In this document: positions 15,955 through 23,782 of the stretch, one piece after another | How positions within the stretch are numbered: position 1 is the first letter of the stretch | How the letters are laid out: each line of letters begins with the position of its first letter | From: an uncultured Bacteriovoracaceae bacterium | Lineage (GTDB): Bacteria > Bdellovibrionota > Bacteriovoracia > Bacteriovoracales > Bacteriovoracaceae | DNA: 33,512 nt | Assembly: GCA_937931205.1 (NCBI GenBank) | Contig: CALHBF010000017.1 | Location: forward strand, 1-33,512 | Direction of reading: 5' to 3' | Made by a program: the position numbers and the translations under genes | Notes under the pieces: model-generated | What the model was told of the DNA's origin: nothing | What the model saw: only the letters and a program-made list of their open reading frames with translations | Database searches by the model: none

Positions 15955-17900
15955 TGAGTATGATTGAATTAAAGAATATTTTTAAGATTTATCAGATGGG
16001 GGACAATAAACTGACTGTCCTTAATGATATTAATCTTAAAATTGCAGAAGGGGATTTCGTGGCCATTATGGGCCCTTCTGGTTCTGGTAAATCAACATTA
16101 ATGAATCTCATTGGCTGTCTTGATACATCTACTTCCGGTGATTATTTGCTGGAAGGAAAAAATGTTTCTACACTCCCCGAAGATGAAGTTGCCCTTATTC
16201 GTCTTCATAAATTAGGATTTATTTTTCAACAGTTTAATCTGCTTTCTTATTTTGATGCCGCTGAAAATGTGGCCTTACCACTTCTGTATTCACAAGGTGA
16301 AATTGATAGAGAAAAGGCCATGCCTTTTCTAAAACAAGTAGGACTCTTAGAGCGCGCTGATCACCTTCCTCGTGAGATGTCGGGAGGTCAACAGCAGCGT
16401 GTGGCCATTGCCCGTTCACTGGTGAATCGTCCTCGTCTCATTCTTGCCGACGAGCCAACAGGAAATCTTGATTCCCACTCAGAAGAACAAGTTTTAAAGA
16501 TTTTAGAAGAACTCAATGAGCAGGGCATGACGATTGTCATGGTGACTCACGAAGATGATATTGGAAAACGGGCCCATCGAACCATTCGCATGCGTGATGG
16601 AAAAGTTGTTTCTGATGTAAGAAATAAACCCCTGAGATCGGAAACACTTGTTACCTCAGCAGTGGAGACAAAGGCAGGTGTTCTTACTGTTGAAGAGCAC
16701 TTTAAACAAGGCCTCAAACAATTACTTTCTAACAAGGTCAGAACTTTTCTCTCAATCCTTGGTGTGATGATTGGTGTGGCCAGTGTGGTCACTATGATGG
16801 CCATCGGTCTTGGGGCGCAGAAGTCGATTGAATCTCAGCTCTCAAGTCTCGGAGGAGATCTTCTAACGGTCAGGTCGGGGATCAGAAGAAGTGCCGGAGT
16901 TGCCGCCCAATCAGGGGCGACGGCGATGCTCTATTATGAGGATGCCGAGGCCATCGCCAATAAGTTCCCTACCATCCTTGGAGTTGCTCCAAGTCTTGAG
17001 GGGAGAGCGCAGGTGAGTTTTAAAAATAAAAACTGGAACACTTCCATCATGGGAGTAGATCAGAGTTATTATGACCTTAGATCGTGGAAAGTAGTAGAAG
17101 GACGAAATTTTACCACGGATGAGAATACCAAGAGAAGCCGCGTGGCCCTGATTGGGGCAACGGTGTATAAGGAACTCTTTGGTGGGAAAAATGCCATTGG
17201 TGAAAATATTAAAATCAATAAGACTAACTTTTTAGTGGTGGGATTATTGAACGAAAAAGGATCATCTGGTTTTCGTGATCAGGATGATGTGATTTTTGTT
17301 CCGATTGAAACTGCAAAACGCCGTCTCTTTGGCCGCAATACTGTTGATACCATTGATGTGCAAATCCCTAACGATATTGATAGCAATGCTCTCGTTGATC
17401 AGATCAAGGCCTTCTTAAATAATCGCCATAAGATTCCACTTTCTAGTCAGGAAGATGCATTTATGGTGTGGAATATGGCCGATATGAAAAACGCCATCAT
17501 GCAATCCAATCAAACGATGACGCTTCTTCTGACTGTGATAGCTGCTATTTCTTTAGTGGTAGGTGGAATTGGTATCATGAATATCATGTTGGTATCAGTA
17601 AAAGAGCGGACTCGTGAAATTGGTCTTCGTAAGGCCATCGGTGCCAGACCTCGTGATATTCTTTCTCAATTTCTGGTAGAGTCAGTGGTGGTGGGGATCT
17701 TGGGTGGAGTTTTCGGGATCGCTTTTGGAGTGACATTGGCACTGGTGCTTAACTACTTCTCTGGCTGGACCACTTCTATTTCAGTGATGAGTATTGTGAT
17801 TTCTTTTGGGTTCTCTCTATTAATCGGACTTATTTTCGGGGTGTATCCTGCTAAAATTGCGTCAGATTTTCATCCTATTGAGGCCCTTCGACATGATTAA
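15954..17900 (+). CDS. macB: MacB-like ABC transporter (ATPase-permease fusion)
   Basis: Homodimeric mechanotransmission ABC protein that drives export of substrates from the periplasm through a TolC channel. The 648 aa equal the length of E. coli MacB. The N-terminal ATPase has Walker A GPSGSGKS (40-47), signature MSGGQ (142-146) and Walker B LILADE (162-167). A permease follows, with TM1 near 265-285, a large periplasmic MacB_PCD domain, and three C-terminal TM helices of FtsX type, including the [20 protein letters not shown] segment. The substrate is unknown. The gene is coupled to the adaptor by TAATG. The downstream neighbours are peptidase genes. Confidence 0.95.
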   Translation: MSMIELKNIFKIYQMGDNKLTVLNDINLKIAEGDFVAIMGPSGSGKSTLMNLIGCLDTSTSGDYLLEGKNVSTLPEDEVALIRLHKLGFIFQQFNLLSYFDAAENVALPLLYSQGEIDREKAMPFLKQVGLLERADHLPREMSGGQQQRVAIARSLVNRPRLILADEPTGNLDSHSEEQVLKILEELNEQGMTIVMVTHEDDIGKRAHRTIRMRDGKVVSDVRNKPLRSETLVTSAVETKAGVLTVEEHFKQGLKQLLSNKVRTFLSILGVMIGVASVVTMMAIGLGAQKSIESQLSSLGGDLLTVRSGIRRSAGVAAQSGATAMLYYEDAEAIANKFPTILGVAPSLEGRAQVSFKNKNWNTSIMGVDQSYYDLRSWKVVEGRNFTTDENTKRSRVALIGATVYKELFGGKNAIGENIKINKTNFLVVGLLNEKGSSGFRDQDDVIFVPIETAKRRLFGRNTVDTIDVQIPNDIDSNALVDQIKAFLNNRHKIPLSSQEDAFMVWNMADMKNAIMQSNQTMTLLLTVIAAISLVVGGIGIMNIMLVSVKERTREIGLRKAIGARPRDILSQFLVESVVVGILGGVFGIAFGVTLALVLNYFSGWTTSISVMSIVISFGFSLLIGLIFGVYPAKIASDFHPIEALRHD

Positions 17901-17924
17901 TAGGAACTGTCTAAGTTTTATTCA

Positions 17925-17946
17925 GCGCTGGTAAACTTTCCAGCGC
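17925..17946 (+). terminator. Hairpin after macB (possible terminator, no T-run)
   Basis: GCGCTGG and CCAGCGC form a 7-bp stem with an 8-nt loop 24 nt after the macB stop codon. No T-run follows, so intrinsic termination is doubtful; it may protect the 3' end of the mRNA. Confidence 0.35.
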
Positions 17947-17968
17947 AGGCTTAATCTTGCCTAATGTT

Positions 17969-17977
17969 TGTTATGAT
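17969..17977 (+). promoter_or_regulatory. Extended -10 element of S1 peptidase B; implies leaderless mRNA
   Basis: TGTTATGAT is followed by exactly 7 nt and then the ATG at 17985. Transcription would start at or next to the start codon, which fits the absence of a Shine-Dalgarno sequence. Confidence 0.5.
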
Positions 17978-17984
17978 CATTGGC

Positions 17985-18848
17985 ATGAAAAAACTATTCT
18001 TATCGCTCTTAGTGATCTCTACTTCCTATGCTTTTGCCAATAACAAGGCCATTTATGGTGCCGATAGCCGCATCGAAGTGATTCAATCTAAAAATCCACT
18101 TCATCACAAACTCGCCAATTCAGTAGCGGCGATGGTTAAGAAAACAAAAATTAAATCAGCAGGCAATGGAGTGAGTTTTCTTGCTCAGGAAACTTTGGAA
18201 GATACCCTTGATATATGTTCCAATGCCCGCTTTGCTAAACAACAAGCGGCCGGTGACTGTACTGGATTTCTTGTGGCCCCAAATCTTCTTGCAACTGCTG
18301 GACATTGTATTGCCAAAGATCAGTGCAAAACCTTTAGTTGGGTTTTTGATTATAAGCTGAGCGATGCTAAACAAACTCAAGTGGGGTCTGTTAAAAACTC
18401 GAATATCTATTCTTGTAAACGTGTTGTTGATTATGAGTTCACTCGTTTCAGTATGGGCTCTCCTGACTGGGCAGTGATCGAGCTTGATCGTCCGGTCACA
18501 AATCGTGCTCCTCTTAAATTGAGTTCTGCTATTCCTGATGTTTCTTCTTCTGTTTTTGTCATTGGCACTCCTGGGGGGATTCCACTGAAAGTAGCGAATG
18601 GTAAGGTGAGAAACAATTTCGGAGATTATTTTAGTACAAACTTGGATACTTTCGGCGGTAACTCAGGCTCTCCGGTTTTTGATACAAGAACAGGAAATGT
18701 TGCCGGGATCTTAGTCAGAGGAGATGTGGACTATAAGTACACTTGGCTAGGACTTGGTTGTGGGAAAGTGAGTGTATATGGTGAAAATGACGGTGGCGGT
18801 GAACAAGTGACGGCCATTGATCTCGTTAAAGATAGTCTGAGAAGGTAA
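17985..18848 (+). CDS. Secreted V8-like serine peptidase (S1), paralog B
   Basis: Exported chymotrypsin-fold endopeptidase. I chose the ATG at 17985 because it gives a normal signal peptide (MKKLFLSLLV start, ending AFA) and sits 7 nt after a -10 box; the frame also opens at an ATG 21 nt upstream, inside the promoter. Of 287 aa, the triad is His107 (TAGHC), Asp161 (SPDWAVI) and Ser227 (GGNSGSP). The N-terminal KAIYGADSRIEV motif and the Cys pattern match the other paralogs. Where V8 protease has the His that binds glutamate (GIHWGG), this family has GILVRG, so Glu specificity is not expected. It is the first of three tandem copies. Confidence 0.92.
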   Translation: MKKLFLSLLVISTSYAFANNKAIYGADSRIEVIQSKNPLHHKLANSVAAMVKKTKIKSAGNGVSFLAQETLEDTLDICSNARFAKQQAAGDCTGFLVAPNLLATAGHCIAKDQCKTFSWVFDYKLSDAKQTQVGSVKNSNIYSCKRVVDYEFTRFSMGSPDWAVIELDRPVTNRAPLKLSSAIPDVSSSVFVIGTPGGIPLKVANGKVRNNFGDYFSTNLDTFGGNSGSPVFDTRTGNVAGILVRGDVDYKYTWLGLGCGKVSVYGENDGGGEQVTAIDLVKDSLRR

Positions 18849-18883
18849 TCTTTTTATAGTCGCAACTTTTGCTCTCTCAATTT

Positions 18884-18892
18884 TGTTAATAT
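18884..18892 (+). promoter_or_regulatory. Extended -10 element of S1 peptidase C
   Basis: TGTTAATAT lies 30 nt upstream of the ATG, between two tandem S1 genes; no -35 is visible. This gene has its own ribosome-binding site, so a short leader is expected. Confidence 0.4.
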
Positions 18893-18922
18893 TCCAAAAG
18901 TTATTTTACGACAGAGGTATAA

Positions 18923-19774
18923 ATGAAAAAGTTAGTCTTTGCTATGCTTGCTTGTTACTCCCTTACTACTCTTGCCAATAATAAGGCCATTTATGGAGTC
19001 GACAGCAGAATCGATATTAATGATTCTAAAAATCCGATGCACCAAGAGCTCGCTTCTTCTGTGGCAGCACTTGTTCCTCATTATGTGACAAGACAAGAGA
19101 CTCAAGAATCTGTTTCTTTTATGAATCTTACTCTTGGAGATTCGTCAAATGTTTGTTCTGGTGAGAGATTTAGTCATCAGCAAACGGTTTCTACTTGTAC
19201 TGGTTTTCTTGTGGCCCCTAATAAACTAGTGACGGCAGGTCACTGTATTCGCACTGAAAGTGATTGCGAAGACGCTCAATGGGTTTTTGATTATAAATTA
19301 GGAACTGAGAAAGATAATTTCATAGAAAGCATTCCTAATTCTTCAGTCTATAGTTGTAAAAGAGTGGTGAAAAGTTCTCTTGGAGTTTTCATCAAAAAAG
19401 ATTGGGCCTTGATTGAGTTAGATCGAAATGTCGTTGGTAGAAGGCCACTTAAGCTTAATACGAATAAGCCATCTAAAAATGATAAGGTGTTTACTATTGG
19501 AACTCCAAGCGGACTCCCACTAAAAGTCGCCACAGGTTCTGTTCGTTCACTGAAAATCAGCAATTATTTTAGAACGACTCTTGATACATTTGCCGGAAAC
19601 TCTGGCTCACCGGTATTTAATGCTAATAATGAAGTGATCGGTATTCTCGTACGTGGTGATAATGATTATGAAGAAGGGCTTTATTGCAACAGAGCTACCG
19701 TATTTTCTGAAAACGGCGGCCGTGGTGAAGATGTTTCTTATATTAAAGAAGCAGCAGCGGCTCTCGGTCTATAA
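18923..19774 (+). CDS. Secreted V8-like serine peptidase (S1), paralog C
   Basis: A 283-aa exported endopeptidase. The signal peptide spans about 1-18 (ending TTLA), followed by NNKAIYGVDSRIDI. The triad is His107 (TAGHC), Asp160 (KKDWALI) and Ser227 (AGNSGSP). The loop before the catalytic Ser reads DTFAGNSGSP, where paralogs B and D have FGGNSGSP and A has YGGNSGSA. AGAGG lies 5 nt before the ATG. It is the middle gene of a three-copy tandem with its own terminator, so it is probably transcribed separately. Confidence 0.93.
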   Translation: MKKLVFAMLACYSLTTLANNKAIYGVDSRIDINDSKNPMHQELASSVAALVPHYVTRQETQESVSFMNLTLGDSSNVCSGERFSHQQTVSTCTGFLVAPNKLVTAGHCIRTESDCEDAQWVFDYKLGTEKDNFIESIPNSSVYSCKRVVKSSLGVFIKKDWALIELDRNVVGRRPLKLNTNKPSKNDKVFTIGTPSGLPLKVATGSVRSLKISNYFRTTLDTFAGNSGSPVFNANNEVIGILVRGDNDYEEGLYCNRATVFSENGGRGEDVSYIKEAAAALGL

Positions 19775-19786
19775 AATTCTCTACAC

Positions 19787-19824
19787 TTACAGGGCCCATA
19801 TTCTTTGGGCCTTGTAAATTTTTT
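19787..19824 (+). terminator. Rho-independent terminator after S1 peptidase C
   Basis: TTACAGGGCCCA pairs with TGGGCCTTGTAA (12 bp with one G-U) around a 7-nt loop, followed by A and six T. Confidence 0.93.
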
Positions 19825-19851
19825 ACTTTTCCCATATCCCGCGCCTTGATC

Positions 19852-19860
19852 TGTTATAAC
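19852..19860 (+). promoter_or_regulatory. Extended -10 element of S1 peptidase D; implies leaderless mRNA
   Basis: TGTTATAAC is followed by exactly 7 nt and the ATG at 19868, the same geometry as for paralog B. No Shine-Dalgarno sequence exists. It lies just after the terminator of paralog C. Confidence 0.55.
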
Positions 19861-19867
19861 TAACCTC

Positions 19868-20710
19868 ATGAAGACACAGACAATTTTTTTTCTTTTAGTT
19901 CTTTTATGCTCTTTTAATCTCCATGCCAGACAGAAAGTTATCTACGGATCTGATAGTCGGATTGATGTCAGCGATTCTAAAAACGGAATTCATAGATTGA
20001 AGGCCAAATCAGTAGCAGCACTTGTCCCTAATAATGCGATTTTTAAATCAGGGGAATTTTCTCATCTGGCGAGCGCAACTCTCTATGATAAAAATATCTG
20101 CTCAAATCAGCGTTTCTCTCATCAGCAGGCGGTTTCAACTTGTACAGGCTTTCTTATTGGTAAAAACCGGCTTGTAACAGCAGGACACTGTATTAATGAA
20201 GGTGAATGTAAAACTCATAAATGGGTTTTTGATTATCAGTTGGACTCCGGTAAAGATAGTTTTGTAGGACAGATTGAGAATAAGCATATCTATGGCTGCA
20301 AGAGAGTCGTTGAGTGGAAGCAGACAATCTTTTTTAAACAAGACTGGGCCGTGATTGAACTAGATCGTCCTGTGCTTGATAGGGCACCACTGAATCTAAG
20401 CAATAAGATCCCTCGTCCAGGGACATCTTTATTTACTATTGGAACGCCTTCAGGTCTGCCCCTGAAGATTGCGACTGGTAATGTGAAAAAGATTAATGTG
20501 GCCTATTTAACGGCCAATCTGGATACCTTCGGCGGTAACTCTGGATCTCCTGTCTTTAATGCTCAGACAGGACTGGTTGAAGGGATTCTTGTTCGTGGTC
20601 AAAAAGATTATCGAAAAACCGCTTCAGGTTGTTCAGTGGTAAATCAATATCCAGAAAATGGCGGCCGTGGTGAGGATGTGACTTTTATTGATGTTGTGAA
20701 AAATAAATAA
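19868..20710 (+). CDS. Secreted V8-like serine peptidase (S1), paralog D
   Basis: A 280-aa exported endopeptidase. The signal peptide spans about 1-20 (ending LHA), followed by RQKVIYGSDSRIDV. The triad is His107 (TAGHC), Asp159 (KQDWAVI) and Ser225 (GGNSGSP). The C-terminus carries the ENGGRGEDVT segment shared with paralog C. The start is the only reasonable ATG. It appears to be transcribed from its own -10 box as a leaderless mRNA. It is the last gene of the tandem trio, closed by a bidirectional terminator. Confidence 0.93.
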   Translation: MKTQTIFFLLVLLCSFNLHARQKVIYGSDSRIDVSDSKNGIHRLKAKSVAALVPNNAIFKSGEFSHLASATLYDKNICSNQRFSHQQAVSTCTGFLIGKNRLVTAGHCINEGECKTHKWVFDYQLDSGKDSFVGQIENKHIYGCKRVVEWKQTIFFKQDWAVIELDRPVLDRAPLNLSNKIPRPGTSLFTIGTPSGLPLKIATGNVKKINVAYLTANLDTFGGNSGSPVFNAQTGLVEGILVRGQKDYRKTASGCSVVNQYPENGGRGEDVTFIDVVKNK

Positions 20711-20741
20711 AAAAAGGGCCAGATGATCTGGCCCTTTTTTT
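20708..20741. terminator. Bidirectional Rho-independent terminator
   Basis: GGGCCAGA and TCTGGCCC form an 8-bp stem with a TGA loop, preceded by a run of A and followed by seven T. It serves S1 peptidase D on the plus strand and the small secreted protein gene on the minus strand. Confidence 0.93.
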
Positions 20742-20746
20742 AAAGA

Positions 20747-21019
20747 CTATCTTTGAATGACGATGATCTGTCCTGACTTTAATTGAATATCAATGAATTC
20801 TAATCCCATTTGAAGAGCTTTCTCTATTTCTGCTCCTCTGACGATTTTGCCATTAGCAAGCATCGCAGATTCAATATCAGAAATTTTGTATCTCTTAGTA
20901 GGGGAAACTTGAATTTCTCTTTTACCTACAACTGGGCCATTGCCGTTACCACCGCCAACTCCACCCGGACCTGCAAAAGCCGCGGTTGAAATTAATAAGA
21001 ATATTGCGAAGAGTTTCAT
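20747..21019 (-). CDS. Small secreted Gly-rich protein, unknown
   Basis: A 90-aa protein with a signal peptide (1-16, ending AAFA), then a Gly-rich linker (GPGGVGGGNGNG) and a compact C-terminal part of about 55 residues ending in LKSGQIIVIQR. No cysteines or transmembrane helix remain after processing, so it is likely periplasmic or secreted. Its ATG overlaps the TGA of the upstream regulator gene in an ATGA. I do not recognise a family. The context suggests an output of the regulator or part of a conserved regulator-secreted-protein pair. Confidence 0.75.
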   Translation of the reverse strand: MKLFAIFLLISTAAFAGPGGVGGGNGNGPVVGKREIQVSPTKRYKISDIESAMLANGKIVRGAEIEKALQMGLEFIDIQLKSGQIIVIQR

Positions 21020-21822
21020 TTTGAACCTTCTTTCAGTGGAGTGCTGAAGTATGAGAACGTATAAATAATATTTTTTCTTTCATTCATGGCCGTTTTAAGT
21101 CCACGCGCATGAATCTGACAAATCTTTTTCTGAAAGTCGCCAAAGACTCGAGCGAGATCTTGCAGTTCTTTTTCAGGAACAACAATATTTCCTAGGGAAA
21201 GTGTTGTGTTCTCATCAAAAAGATTATCTTCAAGTTTCTTCCAAGGCATTAGCTCATAAAAGTTTTTAAAACTTTGGCGATAATAGTTAAGATCCTGACT
21301 AGAGCGAACCGATCCGGCCATGATCGTTTCACCGTCAACAGCGTGAAGGATATCTTCCAAAAGCATTTCATTGAGTGCTTCTTCACCGCGAAGACCATAG
21401 AGTCTAAGAACTTCAGATTTTCTGATCGACTGGCCATCTTCCGTATGGAGATAGATTTCATAGTGGATAGATGTTTTACAAATAATGTGAGTGATATCTT
21501 TTTTTGATGCTCCTAAGTCGTAGCCATTGTTCGCAAGAAACTGGCGAACCTTCGCATCGAGATTTGTAATCACTTCGTTAAGATCGGTTGTTTTAAATTT
21601 CCATTTGTAAAAGTTCACCACCGTTTGTGGGTAAGGACTGCGGTTGTTCGTCAAAAAACCTTTCAGAGTTTTTCGATTTAGTCCTGAGTACTTTTCAAAG
21701 GAAGCCCAAGCGGCACTTTCATTTTGGAATGATTTGAGATGCTCGGCGAGATCTTCTCGCATTAACATCAACAGATCAGACTCAATCTGAGAAGTTGGTT
21801 CTATGATAGTGTTTTCTTTCAT
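21016..21822 (-). CDS. Transcriptional-regulator-like protein, TIGR02147/DUF4423-like
   Basis: A cytoplasmic 268-aa protein resembling in layout the TIGR02147/DUF4423 regulators common in Bdellovibrionota and Fibrobacteres: a helix-turn-helix-like N-terminal part (FEKYSGLNRKTLKGFLTNNR), a middle region with VLRLYGLRGEEALNEMLLED, and a C-terminal domain with LSLGNIVVPEKELQDLARV. Assignment is by impression, not a clear signature. Start: I favour the ATG at 21822, 6 nt after a good promoter. An ATG at 21900 in the same frame would add 26 residues and place that promoter inside the gene. It is coupled to the small secreted protein. Confidence 0.6.
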   Translation of the reverse strand: MKENTIIEPTSQIESDLLMLMREDLAEHLKSFQNESAAWASFEKYSGLNRKTLKGFLTNNRSPYPQTVVNFYKWKFKTTDLNEVITNLDAKVRQFLANNGYDLGASKKDITHIICKTSIHYEIYLHTEDGQSIRKSEVLRLYGLRGEEALNEMLLEDILHAVDGETIMAGSVRSSQDLNYYRQSFKNFYELMPWKKLEDNLFDENTTLSLGNIVVPEKELQDLARVFGDFQKKICQIHARGLKTAMNERKNIIYTFSYFSTPLKEGSK

Positions 21823-21828
21823 GGCAAA

Positions 21829-21858
21829 TTTATGGCCTAAATCAATAAACTCGGTCAA
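21829..21858 (-). promoter_or_regulatory. Promoter of the regulator gene; implies leaderless mRNA
   Basis: On the minus strand TTGACC (21858-21853), an 18-nt spacer and CATAAA (21834-21829) are followed by 6 nt and an in-frame ATG. No Shine-Dalgarno sequence is present. Confidence 0.5.
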
Positions 21859-21903
21859 TTGAAGTAAGAAAGAATTGGCCAAAAGCACTGAGAAACACAT
21901 CAA

Positions 21904-22135
21904 AATTTCATAGTCAGAGGATTGACTTAGGCTTTATTTGGAAAAGTATCTTCAAAAAATTTCTTACATTTCCACCGAGAATTACCTAACTCATTAATTT
22001 CTTATTATTCCTTAGAGCATAGACTTGACTTAGACTCAGAGCGTTTTCCAGACAATTCCAGTGGTTATCTTGATAGTTGAGGAAAATAGATTTAAAAATC
22101 TTTCATTCGAACTTTGGATGAGAGGATTTAAACAC
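21904..22135. other. AT-rich intergenic region with a short direct repeat
   Basis: Nothing coding is seen between the regulator and the 64-aa gene. TTGACTTAG occurs twice (21922-21930 and 22025-22033), each followed by a purine and CT. They could be -35 elements or regulator sites, but no convincing -10 follows either. A GTG at 22061 is in frame with the downstream gene but has no ribosome-binding site. Confidence 0.4.
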
Positions 22136-22330
22136 ATGAAAAAGATGTTGGGGATTAGCCTATTCTTAGCTTTCACATTCATGATTGTTTTTCACCAGTC
22201 TTTTCAGAACTCTTCTGACGATATGGCCACAATCAGCCATCGCGGAGAGGCCAATTTGGATTATTTACTAAGAAACACACCTCTACACAAAATTGGCCTG
22301 CACGAACAAGTAAGTTCTCAAGGCGAATAA
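22136..22330 (+). CDS. Small membrane-anchored or secreted protein, 64 aa, unknown
   Basis: The ATG at 22136 has AGAGGA 9 nt upstream and encodes a basic start (MKK), a hydrophobic stretch of about 16 residues (LGISLFLAFTFMIVF) and a polar tail of about 40 residues. It may be a single-pass membrane protein with a periplasmic tail or a secreted peptide. There is no Cys or recognised motif. It lies alone between the regulator and thyA. The longer frame from the GTG at 22061 is less likely. Confidence 0.6.
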   Translation: MKKMLGISLFLAFTFMIVFHQSFQNSSDDMATISHRGEANLDYLLRNTPLHKIGLHEQVSSQGE

Positions 22331-22423
22331 TAACGGGGTCACTTGACTAAAAGCTATACTGTATTGTCCATTTTTTTCATTTGACCCCTTCTGCAATCTT
22401 TTAATTCAAAACTATCAGGGCGG

Positions 22424-22453
22424 TTGCCCAAGGCCTCTCCTTCTTGTTACTAT
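22424..22453 (+). promoter_or_regulatory. Probable thyA promoter
   Basis: TTGCCC (22424-22429), an 18-nt spacer ending in TGT, and TACTAT (22448-22453): a consensus-like -35 with an extended -10. The ATG is 33 nt downstream with GGGAGG in between. Confidence 0.6.
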
Positions 22454-22486
22454 CTAAGTACACACACAAGACTGGGAGGCCATGCA

Positions 22487-23281
22487 ATGAAGCAATATCA
22501 TGACCTAATGAAAAGGGTCCTTGATGAAGGGACTAAAAAAGAAGACAGAACTGGGACTGGAACTCTTTCTGTTTTTGGACATCAAATGCGTTTTAACCTT
22601 GCTGAAGGTTTTCCGTTAGTCACTACTAAAAAATGCCACTTAAAATCTATTGTTCACGAACTTCTTTGGTTTCTCCAAGGGGATTCAAATATTAAGTATC
22701 TTAAAGAGAATGGCGTCTCTATTTGGGATGAATGGGCAGACGAAAATGGAAATCTCGGGCCTGTTTATGGGGTTCAGTGGAGAAGCTGGAAAACTCATGA
22801 CGGTAGAACTGTTGATCAGATCAAAAACTTAATTGAGATGATTAAGAAGAACCCTGATTCACGTCGCCTGATCGTCTCCGCTTGGAACGTGAGTGACGTT
22901 GATAAGATGGCACTGCCGCCTTGTCATACAATGTTTCAGTTCTATGTGGCCGATGGAAAACTTTCTTGCCAGCTTTATCAGCGTTCGGCAGATATTTTCT
23001 TAGGTGTGCCTTTTAACATTGCCAGCTATGCACTTCTGACAATGATGATTGCACAAGTTTGTAATCTGGGACTTGGTGATTTTGTTCATACTTTTGGTGA
23101 TGCTCATTTATATCTGAATCATCTGGAGCAAACTCAGTTACAATTAACGAGAGAACCTTATCCTCTTCCAACTATGAAGATTAACCCAAATGTGAAAGAT
23201 ATCTTTGATTTTAAATTTGAAGACTTTGAGCTTCAAAACTATCAAGCACATCCTCACATAAAAGGAGCGGTGGCCATCTAA
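22487..23281 (+). CDS. thyA: Thymidylate synthase ThyA
   Basis: Methylates dUMP to dTMP using methylene-tetrahydrofolate and yields dihydrofolate. Starting at the ATG at 22487 (GGGAGG 7 nt upstream) the protein is 264 aa, the same as E. coli ThyA; the frame upstream of it is only promoter DNA. Motifs: Arg21 in [20 protein letters not shown], catalytic Cys146 in [24 protein letters not shown] and the terminal [10 protein letters not shown]. Its TAA overlaps the folA ATG (TAATG), pairing it with the enzyme that recycles its dihydrofolate product. Confidence 0.98.
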   Translation: MKQYHDLMKRVLDEGTKKEDRTGTGTLSVFGHQMRFNLAEGFPLVTTKKCHLKSIVHELLWFLQGDSNIKYLKENGVSIWDEWADENGNLGPVYGVQWRSWKTHDGRTVDQIKNLIEMIKKNPDSRRLIVSAWNVSDVDKMALPPCHTMFQFYVADGKLSCQLYQRSADIFLGVPFNIASYALLTMMIAQVCNLGLGDFVHTFGDAHLYLNHLEQTQLQLTREPYPLPTMKINPNVKDIFDFKFEDFELQNYQAHPHIKGAVAI

Positions 23282-23772
23282 TGAGAGTTTCATTAATTGT
23301 TGCAAAATCTAAGAATAACGTGATTGGAGTTAACAACACTCTTCCTTGGCGTCTTAAAAGTGATCTTGCTCAATTTAAGGCGCTCACAACTGGACACCAC
23401 ATTTTGATGGGAAGAAAGACTTTTGAGTCTATTGGAAAACCTCTTCCAAATAGAGTCAGCCTGGTGATCTCTTCCTCTCCTCGTGAAGTGAGTGAGAGTG
23501 TTTATTGGTTTAATTCAATTTTTCGCGCGATTAAGTTTGCCGAGCGCTCAGGAGAGTCGGAGCTTTTCATCATTGGAGGGGAGAAGATTTATCGTTATGC
23601 CCTCTCACTGGTTGATCGCATCTATTTAACTGAAGTTGATTGTGAGATTCAAGGAGATGCTTTTTTTCCTTCGCTCTCAACAAAAAACTATAAGCTTGTC
23701 AGTGAAATGAAATATTCTAAAGACGCGGATAACGATTTCGATTTTACTGTAAAAGTTCTTGATCGAAAGTAA
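23281..23772 (+). CDS. folA: Dihydrofolate reductase FolA
   Basis: NADPH-dependent reduction of dihydrofolate to tetrahydrofolate. The 163-aa protein shows the DHFR motifs: VIGVNNTLPWRLKSDL with the catalytic acid at Asp28, HHILMGRKTFESIGKPLPNR (NADPH-binding), LFIIGGEKIY, and a terminal strand FDFTVKVLDRK. It is coupled to thyA by TAATG. It converges on the lipoprotein gene with 10 nt between stop codons. Confidence 0.97.
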   Translation: MRVSLIVAKSKNNVIGVNNTLPWRLKSDLAQFKALTTGHHILMGRKTFESIGKPLPNRVSLVISSSPREVSESVYWFNSIFRAIKFAERSGESELFIIGGEKIYRYALSLVDRIYLTEVDCEIQGDAFFPSLSTKNYKLVSEMKYSKDADNDFDFTVKVLDRK

Positions 23773-23782
23773 GAGGCGCCTT

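Noticed and set aside
21823..21900. N-terminal extension of the regulator from ATG 21900
   Set aside because: It would place a good -35/-10 pair inside the gene and has no ribosome-binding site, but it cannot be excluded.
22335..22388. GGGGTCA and TGACCCC inverted repeat upstream of thyA
   Set aside because: The arms are only 7 bp and 40 nt apart, with no T-run after the second arm; too weak to call a terminator or riboswitch.
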